Positions 6,139-13,807 of a stretch of 24,174 nucleotides of DNA are shown here, piece by piece (position 1 is the stretch's first letter; the number at the start of each line of letters is the position of its first letter). A program made the translations under genes and the position numbers. The DNA is from JANYJJ01 sp038241115 (lineage in GTDB: Bacteria > Pseudomonadota > Gammaproteobacteria > Burkholderiales > Burkholderiaceae_C). The notes beneath the pieces were generated by a model. The model made no database searches and was not told the DNA's origin. It saw only the letters and a list, made by a program, of their open reading frames with translations. Location: contig JBBRGA010000039.1 of NCBI GenBank assembly GCA_038241115.1, forward strand, positions 1 to 24,174. The letters are read 5' to 3'.

Positions 6139-7797
6139 AACACGGTTCCAGTCGAATTGGGCCTTGCTGCCGGTGCCGTAGACCTTCAATGCGCCGCCCT
6201 CGCCCACCGCATTCGGGCGGATGAATATCCAGTTTTGCCAGGCGGTCAGGCGCCCGAAAATTCTGGTTTCCATGGTCTCGGCGCCGGCGAAGCGCAGGCT
6301 GGCTTCCATGCCGGTCAGCGCGTCGGGCGACATGCTGGCGCGCTCTTCCAGCGCAATGCGAATCTCATCGGCCCAATCGATGTCGTCGGGTGCTGCGGTC
6401 ACCAAACCAAGCGCCAGCGCTTGGTCTGCATCCAGCGTTTGGCCGTTGCTGGCTTGCACCGCGCCCATCTCGGCGACGTTGCCGTAAAAGCGACGCTGCA
6501 AGCGCGTCTCGTGGCTCACCATGGGGAACACACCGAAGTTCATTTCTGTGGCTGCGATGCGCGGTGCAGCCACAAGCTCGTCGGGCAGCGCCAGCATGTA
6601 GCTGCGGTCGGCGGCCAGGGCAATTTCCAGGAAGGTGCCCGCGAAGCAAGAGTCGCGGTCGATCAACGCAAACATCGAGCGCGACGACACGTCCAGGCGC
6701 GCCAAAGTACGGCGCAGCAATCCGGTGGTTTCGCGCACGAACCAATGGTTTTTGTGTGCGGCCAACGTGGCGTCCATCGCCAACACCGCATCGATGTCGC
6801 CGCTGGTTTTCAAAATCCAGGTGCCGATGTCGGTTTCGTTGCTGCGCAGATGCAGGACGGCGTCTTCCAGTTCGCGCGCCATTTGCAGCGGGTACCAGTT
6901 GGAGCCTGCGGCTTCGATGCCGCAAACGTCGACAGGCTGTGATCCGCTGGGCGCGTTCACTGTCAGCGTGGCGTTGCGCGCGGCGCGGTCGATCACGATG
7001 CTCACGTGGCCGTAGCTCACTGAATCGGCAGTGGCGGTTTTGTTCAGCGGCGTCAACGGCACGCCCTGCGCGGCGGCGGGGCGGTCACTCAAGGCCGCCA
7101 ACTCGAGCGCGCGCTCTTGCACGCGCGCTGCGAAGGCTTGCGTTTTCACGGCCTCGTCCACCAAGCGCCAATCAACGGCTTTCTTGCCGCGTATGCCTTC
7201 GCTGGTTGTGCAAAAAATATCAGCGTGGTCATGACGCACCTTGCGCTTGTCGGTCAGGCGCGTCAGGCCACCGGTGCCGGGCAGCACCCCGAGCAAGGGC
7301 ACTTCGGGAAGGCTCACGGCCGACGAGCGGTCGTCCACCAAGATGATCTCGTCGCACGCGGCGGCCAACTCATAACCACCACCGGCACAGGCGCCATTCA
7401 CGGCGGCCAAAAACTTCAAGCCACTGTGGCGGCTGGAGTCTTCCAGGCCGTTGCGGGTTTCATTGGTGAACTTGCAAAAGTTCACCTTCCAGGCGTGGCT
7501 GCTTTTGCCCAACATAAAGATGTTGGCGCCCGAACAAAACACGCGGTCGCGGCCGCTGGTGAGAATGACGGTGCGCACGGTCGGGTGCTCGAAGCGGATG
7601 CGCTGCACCGCGTCGTTCAACTCGATGTCCACGCCCAGGTCGTAGCTGTTGAGCTTGAGTTTGTAACCCTCGCGCAAACCACCGTCTTCGTTGATGTTCA
7701 TGACCAGCGTGGCCACCGGACCCTCAATTTTGAGTTGCCAGTGCTGGTACACCTCGGGGCAGGTTTCGTAATTGATGGACTGACGGGAAGTGATCAT
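6136..7797 (-). CDS. boxC: 2,3-epoxybenzoyl-CoA dihydrolase BoxC
   Basis: BoxC opens the ring of 2,3-epoxybenzoyl-CoA with two waters, giving 3,4-dehydroadipyl-CoA semialdehyde and formate. The protein is about 553 residues long and has two crotonase-like (enoyl-CoA hydratase) regions. The first contains the characteristic NEDGGLREGYKLKLNSYDLG, FCSGANIFMLG and FLAAVNGACAGGGYELAAAC, which forms the CoA oxyanion site. The chosen start is ATG 7797 (MITSRQSINYET), with GAGAGAG upstream at 9-nt spacing; ATG 7806 is almost as good. The longer frame to 7854 would run into sequence next to the -10 element and is unlikely. It is the first gene of the boxC-boxB-boxA-paaH unit, with a clear promoter and TGCA operators upstream. 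Confidence 0.96.
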   Translation of the reverse strand: MITSRQSINYETCPEVYQHWQLKIEGPVATLVMNINEDGGLREGYKLKLNSYDLGVDIELNDAVQRIRFEHPTVRTVILTSGRDRVFCSGANIFMLGKSSHAWKVNFCKFTNETRNGLEDSSRHSGLKFLAAVNGACAGGGYELAAACDEIILVDDRSSAVSLPEVPLLGVLPGTGGLTRLTDKRKVRHDHADIFCTTSEGIRGKKAVDWRLVDEAVKTQAFAARVQERALELAALSDRPAAAQGVPLTPLNKTATADSVSYGHVSIVIDRAARNATLTVNAPSGSQPVDVCGIEAAGSNWYPLQMARELEDAVLHLRSNETDIGTWILKTSGDIDAVLAMDATLAAHKNHWFVRETTGLLRRTLARLDVSSRSMFALIDRDSCFAGTFLEIALAADRSYMLALPDELVAAPRIAATEMNFGVFPMVSHETRLQRRFYGNVAEMGAVQASNGQTLDADQALALGLVTAAPDDIDWADEIRIALEERASMSPDALTGMEASLRFAGAETMETRIFGRLTAWQNWIFIRPNAVGEGGALKVYGTGSKAQFDWNRV

Positions 7798-7865
7798 CGC
7801 GGTCATCTCTCTCAAGTGCGCACGCAATATGGTGCAGCCGTCTCGTGCACGCACGCCAAGCTTTA

Positions 7866-7897
7866 TGCAATTTACTGCATGTTTAGTTGCACGTCAA
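7866..7897 (-). promoter_or_regulatory. boxC promoter with overlapping TGCA operator
   Basis: Reading the - strand, TTGACG (7892-7897) and TAAATT (7869-7874) form a good sigma70-like -35/-10 pair with exactly 17 bp between them. Three TGCA motifs lie over it: 7888-7891 right after the -35 box, 7876-7879 in the spacer, and 7866-7869 overlapping the -10 box. The last two form TGCA-N6-TGCA. From memory, operators of BzdR/BoxR-type repressors are built on TGCA elements, so this is a likely BoxR site, and its position would block RNA polymerase. Two more TGCA lie downstream at 7833 and 7846. The promoter is 70-odd bp before the boxC start. The call rests on sequence alone. Confidence 0.72.
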
Positions 7898-7919
7898 CCC
7901 GGAATTGTCGAAAACCGGT

Positions 7920-8819
7920 CTACAAAGTACCCCGCAGACGCTCCTGCAAGGCGACGAAGCCCGCTTCAACAGACTTGCCGCTGGTGTCGAACACCTCGTC
8001 GGCCTTGGCGTAGAACGCCGCGCGACTGTCCAGGATTCGCTTCAAATCCTCCATGGCCTCCGAGTTGCCCGCGTGGCCCGCCATAGGCCGCGTATCGCCC
8101 TGCGCCAGCACGCGGCTCATGTGGTCTTCGGGCGTGGCGCGCACCCACACGGTGTAGCAATGGGCCAAAAGCAAGTTGAAGCTGGCGGGGTCGGACACGA
8201 TACCGCCGGGCGTGGCGATCACTGCGCGCGGAAAGCGCTGAATGGTGTCCTCCAACGCGCGCTTCTCGTAGCGTCTGTAGGCCGACGCACCGTACAAAGA
8301 GTGCACCTCCGCCAGGCTGCACCCCGCCAGCACTTCAATTTGCCGGTTCAATTCGACGAACGGCACCGCACCGCTGTCGGCCAGCATGCGGCCCAAAGTG
8401 CTTTTGCCTGCGCCGCGCAGGCCGATCAAGGCCACCCGCTGACGCCGCGCGGCCTGGCTGGCGGGCTCGCCAAACACCCCGGTCAAAGCACCCCGCGCCT
8501 GCGCCAACTCGGGTTCGCCACGGCCGCGCAAAATCTCGCGAATCATCAGCCATTCGGGTGAGCTGGCGGTTTCGTCGCCTACCAGTTCGGCCAAGGTGCA
8601 ATTCAAGGCCAGCGCCAGTTGACGCAAGAACTGAATCGATGCATTGCCCACGCCCATTTCCACATTGGCGAGGTGGCGCTCTGAGACCCCAGACGCTTTG
8701 GCCAGGCCCTTTCGAGTCAGCCCACGGCGGGCGCGCAAAGCACGTGTGCGCTCGCCGAGCGCGCTCAAAAACGGGTCGCGCTCGGGGTTGCTTTGAACCG
8801 CAGAAAGTGGGGTTTCCAA
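7920..8819 (-). CDS. boxR: BoxR-type benzoyl-CoA-responsive regulator (XRE HTH + shikimate kinase-like)
   Basis: The 299-residue protein joins an XRE-type helix-turn-helix (about 20-80, with GLAKASGVSERHLANVEMG) to a shikimate-kinase-like domain (about 125-299). The P-loop GLRGAGKST is at 133-141. The acidic substrate/metal motif of true shikimate kinases appears altered (ELNRQIE), which fits a sensor. This fusion is typical of the BzdR/BoxR family, which represses benzoate genes until it binds benzoyl-CoA. The start is TTG at 8819, with GGAAA upstream and no alternative Met before the HTH. It faces bclA across a 127-bp gap and lies just upstream of the boxC promoter. Readthrough from boxR into boxC is possible, since no terminator is seen between them. 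Confidence 0.93.
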   Translation of the reverse strand: METPLSAVQSNPERDPFLSALGERTRALRARRGLTRKGLAKASGVSERHLANVEMGVGNASIQFLRQLALALNCTLAELVGDETASSPEWLMIREILRGRGEPELAQARGALTGVFGEPASQAARRQRVALIGLRGAGKSTLGRMLADSGAVPFVELNRQIEVLAGCSLAEVHSLYGASAYRRYEKRALEDTIQRFPRAVIATPGGIVSDPASFNLLLAHCYTVWVRATPEDHMSRVLAQGDTRPMAGHAGNSEAMEDLKRILDSRAAFYAKADEVFDTSGKSVEAGFVALQERLRGTL

Positions 8820-8856
8820 GGGTATTTCCGGTTCAAATTGAAGTCACAAAGTCCAA

Positions 8857-8887
8857 TTGCGAGGGCATACTTGTGCAACATATTGCA
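8857..8887 (+). promoter_or_regulatory. candidate bclA promoter and BoxR operator
   Basis: TGCA at 8874-8877 and 8884-8887 form TGCA-N6-TGCA, the same spacing as at the boxC promoter. On the + strand TTGCGA (8857-8862) and CATATT (8879-8884, 16-bp spacing) could be the -35 and -10 boxes, so the operator would cover the -10. The TGCA pair lies about 60-70 bp before bclA and may also affect boxR on the other strand. The operator is better supported than the exact promoter. Confidence 0.6.
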
Positions 8888-8946
8888 TATGACGTGCTGA
8901 CAGCCAGCAATCGTTCGCATCACGCCAGTCTATCTGGGAGCTGTTC

Positions 8947-10692
8947 ATGGCCGCACTGCTTAACCTGCCCAACCCGCCCAAGACAGACCCAGCCTGCGTG
9001 CCGACGTCTGCGGTCATGGCGCCGCCGCCTGAGCGCTTCAACGCAGCGGCTTATTTGTTGTCGCTGAACACCAAGCGGCACGCCAAGCTTGCCTACATCG
9101 ACGACCTACAGAGCCTGAGCTACGGTGAACTCGACAGCCGCGTTCGGGCGTTCGCCGCCGGTTTGTTGGCAGCGGGTTTGCAGCCAGGTGATCGCGTGCT
9201 GATGGTCATGCACGACAGCGTGGATTTCCCAACCGCCTTCCTGGGCGCGCTGTGGGCGGGCGTGGTGCCCGTGGCGGTGAACACGCTGTTGCCCGCGGCC
9301 GATTACGCCTACATGCTGACGCACTGCGAAGCAAAGGCGGTGCTGGTGAGCGCACCTTTGTTCGACACCTTGCAAACCGCGGCACAGTCGGCCACACAGT
9401 CGGCGGCACATCCAGTCGCTCAATCGGCAACGACCGCAACCCGCCCGCCGCCGCTGCTCATCGTGTCAGGTGACGAAACACGCGGTGTGAATTTTTTGTC
9501 TTTGCTCGATGCACCCGGCGCGTCCGGCGCATCCACGAGCCCAACGCCTCCTGCCGACAGCAGGGCACAAGACGACGCCTTCTGGCTGTACTCGTCGGGC
9601 TCTACAGGCCGCCCCAAAGGCGTGGTTCACAGCCACGCCAATTTGTACTGGACGGCCGCGCTGTACGCGCAGCCCGTGCTGGGCTTGCGCGCGGATGACG
9701 TGCTGTTTTCGGCCGCCAAACTGTTTTTTGCTTACGGTTTGGGCAACGCACTGACCTTCCCGCTCAGCGTCGGCGCGACCACCGTTCTGATGGCCGAGCG
9801 GCCCACACCTGCGGCGGTCTTCAAACGCTGGAGGCAGCAGAACGTCACCGTGTTTTTCGGGGCACCCACAGGCTTTGCGGGCATGTTGGCTGCGCCCGAT
9901 TTGCCCGCACGATCTGCTGTGAAGCTGCGCCTGTGTTCGTCGGCAGGTGAAGCCTTGCCGCGCGATCTGGGTGAGCGCTTCACCCGCCAATTCGGCTGCG
10001 ACATCATCGACGGCATCGGCTCCACCGAGATGCTGCATATCTACTTGTCCAACCGGCCTGGCGATGTCAATTACGGCACCACCGGCCGCGTGGTGCCGGG
10101 CTATCGCTTGAAGCTGGTGAATGAATCCGGTGCCACTCCGGCTGTCGGCGACATCGGCGAGCTCTACATCAGCGGCCCCAGCGCGGCGCGACTTTATTGG
10201 AATGATCCAGAAAAAACGCTGGCTACATTTCAGGGCGAGTGGACCAAGAGCGGCGACAAATACCGCATTGATGAGGCCGGTTGCTATGTCTACGCCGGCC
10301 GCAGCGACGACATGCTCAAGGTCAGCGGCATCTACGTGTCGCCCTTCGAAGTCGAGGCCACCTTGATGCAACACAGCGCGGTGTTGGAAGCGGCGGTGAT
10401 CGGCGAACTCGACGCCGACGGCTTGACCCGGACGCTGGCCTATGTGGTGTTGAAGGCGGGCCAGTTGGCCAACGCCGACGAGCTGAAAGCGTTTGTGAAA
10501 GACCGACTCGCACCGTACAAATATCCGCGCCACATCGAGTTTTTGGACGAGCTTCCAAAAACCGCCACCGGCAAGATTCAGCGCTTCCGGTTGCGCGAGC
10601 GCTTGATTGATCGGGCGGCTGCTCGGGAAGCGGACACAGCGGCTGACAGAGCGCAGGCGCAGACCGCTGATCGTTCGTCTGGGCCGGTTTGA
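8947..10692 (+). CDS. bclA: benzoate-CoA ligase
   Basis: This 581-residue AMP-forming acyl-CoA synthetase activates benzoate with ATP and CoA to benzoyl-CoA, the first step of the box pathway. It has the ANL-family P-loop YSSGSTGRPKG at 215-225, the DGIGSTEMLHIYLSN motif of benzoate-type ligases, the GRSDDMLKVSGIYVSPFEVE hinge region and the catalytic Lys in KTATGK (Lys543). The ATG at 8947 has GGGAG six bases upstream. A loop at about residues 146-162 is widened by a 12-bp repeat, and the C-terminus carries an Ala/Arg-rich tail of about 25 residues. It is divergent from boxR, with a shared TGCA-rich promoter region. The exact substrate range cannot be read from sequence, but context makes benzoate by far the best choice. 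Confidence 0.95.
   Translation: MAALLNLPNPPKTDPACVPTSAVMAPPPERFNAAAYLLSLNTKRHAKLAYIDDLQSLSYGELDSRVRAFAAGLLAAGLQPGDRVLMVMHDSVDFPTAFLGALWAGVVPVAVNTLLPAADYAYMLTHCEAKAVLVSAPLFDTLQTAAQSATQSAAHPVAQSATTATRPPPLLIVSGDETRGVNFLSLLDAPGASGASTSPTPPADSRAQDDAFWLYSSGSTGRPKGVVHSHANLYWTAALYAQPVLGLRADDVLFSAAKLFFAYGLGNALTFPLSVGATTVLMAERPTPAAVFKRWRQQNVTVFFGAPTGFAGMLAAPDLPARSAVKLRLCSSAGEALPRDLGERFTRQFGCDIIDGIGSTEMLHIYLSNRPGDVNYGTTGRVVPGYRLKLVNESGATPAVGDIGELYISGPSAARLYWNDPEKTLATFQGEWTKSGDKYRIDEAGCYVYAGRSDDMLKVSGIYVSPFEVEATLMQHSAVLEAAVIGELDADGLTRTLAYVVLKAGQLANADELKAFVKDRLAPYKYPRHIEFLDELPKTATGKIQRFRLRERLIDRAAAREADTAADRAQAQTADRSSGPV
9383..9430. repeat. degenerate 12-bp tandem repeat inside bclA
   Basis: Four 12-bp units (9383, 9395, 9407, 9419) can be aligned. 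The first two differ only in the last two bases (CACAGTCGGCCA and CACAGTCGGCGG), and the later two are worn. In frame they encode a four-residue pattern close to Q-S-A-T. It sits in a variable surface loop of the ligase. Confidence 0.65.
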
Positions 10693-10694
10693 AC

Positions 10695-11495
10695 ATGACG
10701 ACCGGCACTGCAACCACTTCGATGGTGAGCGTGCCGTGGCGCGGCGCGGACCTGTCGCTCGAATACCGATGGGTCGGCATGCACAGCAGCCCAGATCCGG
10801 TGGTGGTTTTCTTGCACGAAGGCTTGGGCTCGGTGTCGGCCTGGAAATCTTTCCCGCACGACTTTTGCAGCGCCCACGGTTTGCGTGGATTGGTTTATTC
10901 ACGCTACGGCTATGGCCGCTCGACGCCCAAACCCGCCGCTCAGCACTGGGGCCCGGGCACCATGGAAGCGCAAGCGCAAGAGGTGTTGCCCGCGCTTCTG
11001 GACGCGCTGCACGTCGCAAGTCCGTGGCTGTTCGGTCACAGCGACGGCGCCAGCATTGCACTGCTTTACGCGGCGCGTTTCCCGGCCGCCGGTTTGGTGG
11101 TGATGGCACCTCACACATTTGTCGAAGACGTGGCGCTGCGGCAAATCGAAGTCGCCAAGGTCGCGTACGAGACCACCGACCTGCGCCAGCGTTTGGCGCG
11201 CCATCACGCGGATGTGGATTCCGCGTTTCGCGGCTGGAACGACATGTGGCTCAGCCCCGAATTCAAGGCCTGGAATATCGAAACGCACTTGAACCACATC
11301 ACCTGCCCGGTGCTCGCCGTTCAAGGCGAAGACGACGAGTACGGCACGCTGGAGCAAATCCACCGAATTGCTGCGCAAACTCCGCAAACCCAGACCCTGG
11401 TGCTGGCACACTGCGCGCACTCGCCGCATCGCGATCAAACTGCGGCGCTCAGTCAGGCTGCGGGGACTTTCATCAGAGCTACTTTGAACCGCTGA
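10695..11495 (+). CDS. alpha/beta hydrolase of the benzoate cluster
   Basis: The 266-residue cytoplasmic protein has the alpha/beta-hydrolase plan: an HEGLGS oxyanion segment at 41-46, the nucleophile elbow GHSDG with Ser116, an acid in GEDDE (Asp213 or Asp214) and His242 in CAHSPHRD. ATG 10695 lies two bases after the bclA stop; an in-frame TTG at 10689 overlaps it. No strong ribosome-binding site is visible, so translation is probably coupled to bclA. Its reaction is not shown by sequence. In this setting it might release CoA from a dead-end thioester or cleave an aromatic ester that feeds benzoate into the pathway. The hydrolase fold is certain, the role is open. Confidence 0.88.
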   Translation: MTTGTATTSMVSVPWRGADLSLEYRWVGMHSSPDPVVVFLHEGLGSVSAWKSFPHDFCSAHGLRGLVYSRYGYGRSTPKPAAQHWGPGTMEAQAQEVLPALLDALHVASPWLFGHSDGASIALLYAARFPAAGLVVMAPHTFVEDVALRQIEVAKVAYETTDLRQRLARHHADVDSAFRGWNDMWLSPEFKAWNIETHLNHITCPVLAVQGEDDEYGTLEQIHRIAAQTPQTQTLVLAHCAHSPHRDQTAALSQAAGTFIRATLNR

Positions 11496-11508
11496 CGTCC
11501 GCTCATCC

Positions 11509-11568
11509 CCCGTTCAGACTGAGGTATCGAAGGCCGGCGCAGGACTTGGATACCTCAGCCCGAACGGG
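11509..11568 (+). terminator. large hairpin, probable terminator before the transporter genes
   Basis: Two 20-nt arms (11509-11528 and 11549-11568) pair at 18 of 20 positions around a 20-nt loop. The hairpin begins about 14 bp after the alpha/beta hydrolase stop. It is followed on the + strand by a T-rich stretch, TTTTCTGTTT, starting at 11574. This fits termination of the bclA unit, though the stem is longer than in most simple terminators. A small inverted-repeat element of 60 bp is an alternative. Confidence 0.65.
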
Positions 11569-11642
11569 ACAAGTTTTCTGTTTGCAGTAAAACGAATAGC
11601 AATAAACGTTCATTGCAAATCCACACCCAACCGGAGATTCCG

Positions 11643-12806
11643 ATGAAGACCTTGCTCAATTTCTCAACCGCCGCAGTGGCCCTGCTCTTGACCGCAGCCG
11701 CGCAAGCACAGGCCCAATCTCCGTTGAAAGTCGGCCTGATGCTGCCCGCCACTGGTACCTTCGCCAGCTTGGGCAACAACATCGAAAGCGGCTTCAAGCT
11801 CTTCGTACAGGAGCAAGGCGGCAAGCTCGGCGGACGTGAGATTCAGTACTTCAAAGTCGACGACGAGTCCGATCCGTCCAAAGCCACCGACAACGTCAAC
11901 AAGCTCATCACACGCGACCAGGTCGATGTGCTGGTCGGCACCGTCCACTCGGGCGTGGCGCTGGCCATGGCCAAAGCCGCGAAAGAAAGCAACACCCTGC
12001 TCATCGTGCCCAACGCGGGCGCCGACGCCATCACCGGCCCCATGTGCAGCCCTGGCATTGTGCGCAGCTCGTTTTCCAACTGGCAGCCGGGTTATTCCAC
12101 CGGCGTGGTCGCCGCCCAAAAAGGCTACAAGCGCGCCATGACCATCACTTGGAATTACGCCGCTGGCAACGAGACCGTCAAAGGCTTTACAGAAGCGTTT
12201 GAAAAAGGCGGCGGCAAGGTCATGAAAGACCTGACCCTGCCCTTCCCCAACGTCGAGTTTCAGGCCCTGTTGACTGAGATTGCGGCGCAAAAACCAGATG
12301 TCGTATTCGCCTTTTTTGCAGGCGGCGGCGCGGTCAAGTTTGTGAAAGATTACGCCGCGGCGGGATTGAACAAAACGGTGCCGCTGTACGGCTCGGGCTT
12401 CTTGACCGACGGCACGCTGGAGGCGCAGGGTCAGTCAGCCCAAGGCATCTTCACCACGCTGCACTACGCCGACAACCTCGACACACCGCGCAACAACGCC
12501 TTCCGCAAGAGCTACGCGCTCACCTACAAAGCCAACGCAGACGTCTACGCCGTTCAAGGTTACGACGCCGCGCAAATTTTGGCCGCCGGCCTGAACGCTG
12601 TGAAAGGCGACTTCAGCAAACGCGACGCCATGACTGCCGCCATGCGCAAAACCACGGTCGACAGCCCACGCGGCAAGTTCACGATCTCGCCTGCTGGCAA
12701 CCCGGTGCAAGACATGTTTTTGCGCCAGGCCACCGGCAACTACAACGAGTTCCGGAGCGTGGCGGTGAGGGCGCTGGCCGACCCGGCGCGAGGCTGTAAG
12801 TTATAG
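11643..12806 (+). CDS. Liv-type ABC transporter substrate-binding protein, probably for benzoate
   Basis: This periplasmic binding protein of the branched-chain amino acid/aromatic acid class (Leu/Ile/Val type) has 387 residues. The signal peptide runs from MKTLLNFS to the AQAQA|QS region (about 24 residues), and the mature protein begins with the usual LKVGLMLPATGTFASLGNNI. Family features include NLxK-like NKLITRDQVDVLVG and the hinge segment QGYDAAQILAAGL. The ATG at 11643 has GGAG eight bases upstream. The binding pocket cannot be predicted by eye. The call as a benzoate or related aromatic acid binder rests on its position between the ligase gene and a full Liv-type permease/ATPase set. 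TGCA at 11583 and 11614 lie upstream, but not with the boxC spacing. Confidence 0.9.
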   Translation: MKTLLNFSTAAVALLLTAAAQAQAQSPLKVGLMLPATGTFASLGNNIESGFKLFVQEQGGKLGGREIQYFKVDDESDPSKATDNVNKLITRDQVDVLVGTVHSGVALAMAKAAKESNTLLIVPNAGADAITGPMCSPGIVRSSFSNWQPGYSTGVVAAQKGYKRAMTITWNYAAGNETVKGFTEAFEKGGGKVMKDLTLPFPNVEFQALLTEIAAQKPDVVFAFFAGGGAVKFVKDYAAAGLNKTVPLYGSGFLTDGTLEAQGQSAQGIFTTLHYADNLDTPRNNAFRKSYALTYKANADVYAVQGYDAAQILAAGLNAVKGDFSKRDAMTAAMRKTTVDSPRGKFTISPAGNPVQDMFLRQATGNYNEFRSVAVRALADPARGCKL

Positions 12807-12853
12807 CCTTCGGCACCGTTTAGCGGTCTGCTTCGCCTCCCTTTTCTTTGATA

Positions 12854-12873
12854 TTTGCCCGCTGGCAGGCAAA
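12854..12873. other. small hairpin between the binding-protein and permease genes
   Basis: TTTGCC (12854-12859) and GGCAAA (12868-12873) pair around an 8-nt loop within the 128-bp gap 12807-12934. There is no T-run directly after it. Such hairpins often lower expression of permease genes compared with the binding protein. I see nothing else in this gap. Confidence 0.4.
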
Positions 12874-12934
12874 CCCGGATCCTTGGGCGTTGCTTGATCG
12901 TCCGACCGAGTGCTGACTTCGAAGCTTTTTTGCG

Positions 12935-13807
12935 ATGGACTTCCCCACCTTTCTCGTCCAGTGCCTGAACTCGGTTCAGTACGGCTTGCTGTTATTTTTG
13001 GTGGCCAGCGGGCTGACGCTGATCTTCGGAATCATGGGCGTCATCAACTTGGCGCACGGCAGTTTTTACATGATCGGCGCTTACATGGCGTTCGCCTTGG
13101 CGCCTTACTTTGCCGGTCAGTTCGTGACCATGCTGCTGGTGGGCACGCTGCTGGCGGGCTTGTTCGGTTTTGTGCTGGAGTGGGTTTTCTTCAGCTATTT
13201 GTACCGTCGCGAGCACTTGCAACAGGTGCTCATGACCTACGCGCTCATCTTGGTTTTTGAAGAAGCGCGCGCCATGTTGGTGGGCAACGACGTGCACGGT
13301 GTGCAGGCGCCTGAGTGGCTGTCGGGCAGCTTTGCGCTGGGCAGCTTGATGAGCTATCCGTGGTACCGCTTGTTTGCCTCGGCGGCTTGCATCTTGTTGG
13401 CGCTGGCGCTGTATTTCGTGGTCAACAAAACACGCTTGGGCATGATGATTCGGGCCGGTGCCAGCAACCGCGACATGGTGCGCGGCTTGGGCATCAACAT
13501 CAAGCTGCTTTACCGCATCGTGTTTGCCGGTGGCGTGGCGCTGGCGGCGCTGGCCGGGATGATCGCCGCGCCCATGTCGTCGGTGTATCCGGGCATGGGT
13601 GGCAGCGTGCTCATCATTTGTTTTGTAGTGGTGGTGATCGGCGGCATCGGCTCGATCACCGGCGCGCTCATCGCGTCGCTGCTGGTGGGTTTTGTAGACA
13701 CCTTCGGCAAGGTTTTTTTCGCCGAGCTCAGCGGCATTGGTGTGTATTTGTTGATGGCAGTAATTTTGGTGTGGCGGCCCGAAGGTTTGATGAAACGGGG
13801 CTACTGA
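12935..13807 (+). CDS. Liv-type ABC transporter permease (LivH-like)
   Basis: This 290-residue inner-membrane protein has about eight hydrophobic helices and the LivH signature: an N-terminal FLVQCLNSVQYGLLLFLVAS, then GIMGVINLAHGSFYMIGAYM, and the cytoplasmic coupling segment TRLGMMIRAGASNRDMVRGLGIN. The conserved end WRPEGLMKRGY is also present. It pairs with the LivM-like protein encoded next to form the channel through the membrane. ATG 12935 is chosen because the hydrophobic family sequence begins there, though no strong ribosome-binding site is seen. The stop overlaps the next start by one base (TGATG), so the two are translationally coupled. Confidence 0.93.
   Translation: MDFPTFLVQCLNSVQYGLLLFLVASGLTLIFGIMGVINLAHGSFYMIGAYMAFALAPYFAGQFVTMLLVGTLLAGLFGFVLEWVFFSYLYRREHLQQVLMTYALILVFEEARAMLVGNDVHGVQAPEWLSGSFALGSLMSYPWYRLFASAACILLALALYFVVNKTRLGMMIRAGASNRDMVRGLGINIKLLYRIVFAGGVALAALAGMIAAPMSSVYPGMGGSVLIICFVVVVIGGIGSITGALIASLLVGFVDTFGKVFFAELSGIGVYLLMAVILVWRPEGLMKRGY

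Noticed and set aside
7117..8013. 298-codon + strand frame across the boxC start and promoter
   Set aside because: It runs through the boxC 5' end, promoter and boxR 3' end and has low-complexity composition.
9466..11118. Very long open frame (550 codons) on the - strand opposite the benzoate-CoA ligase
   Set aside because: It is fully antisense to bclA and the hydrolase, shows no domain and is Arg/Ala/Pro-rich, as expected from GC-rich codon bias.
13315..13806. N-terminal extension of the LivM-like frame
   Set aside because: This part overlaps the LivH-like gene and is Gly/Arg/His-rich and not hydrophobic; the ATG at 13807 gives the normal family start.
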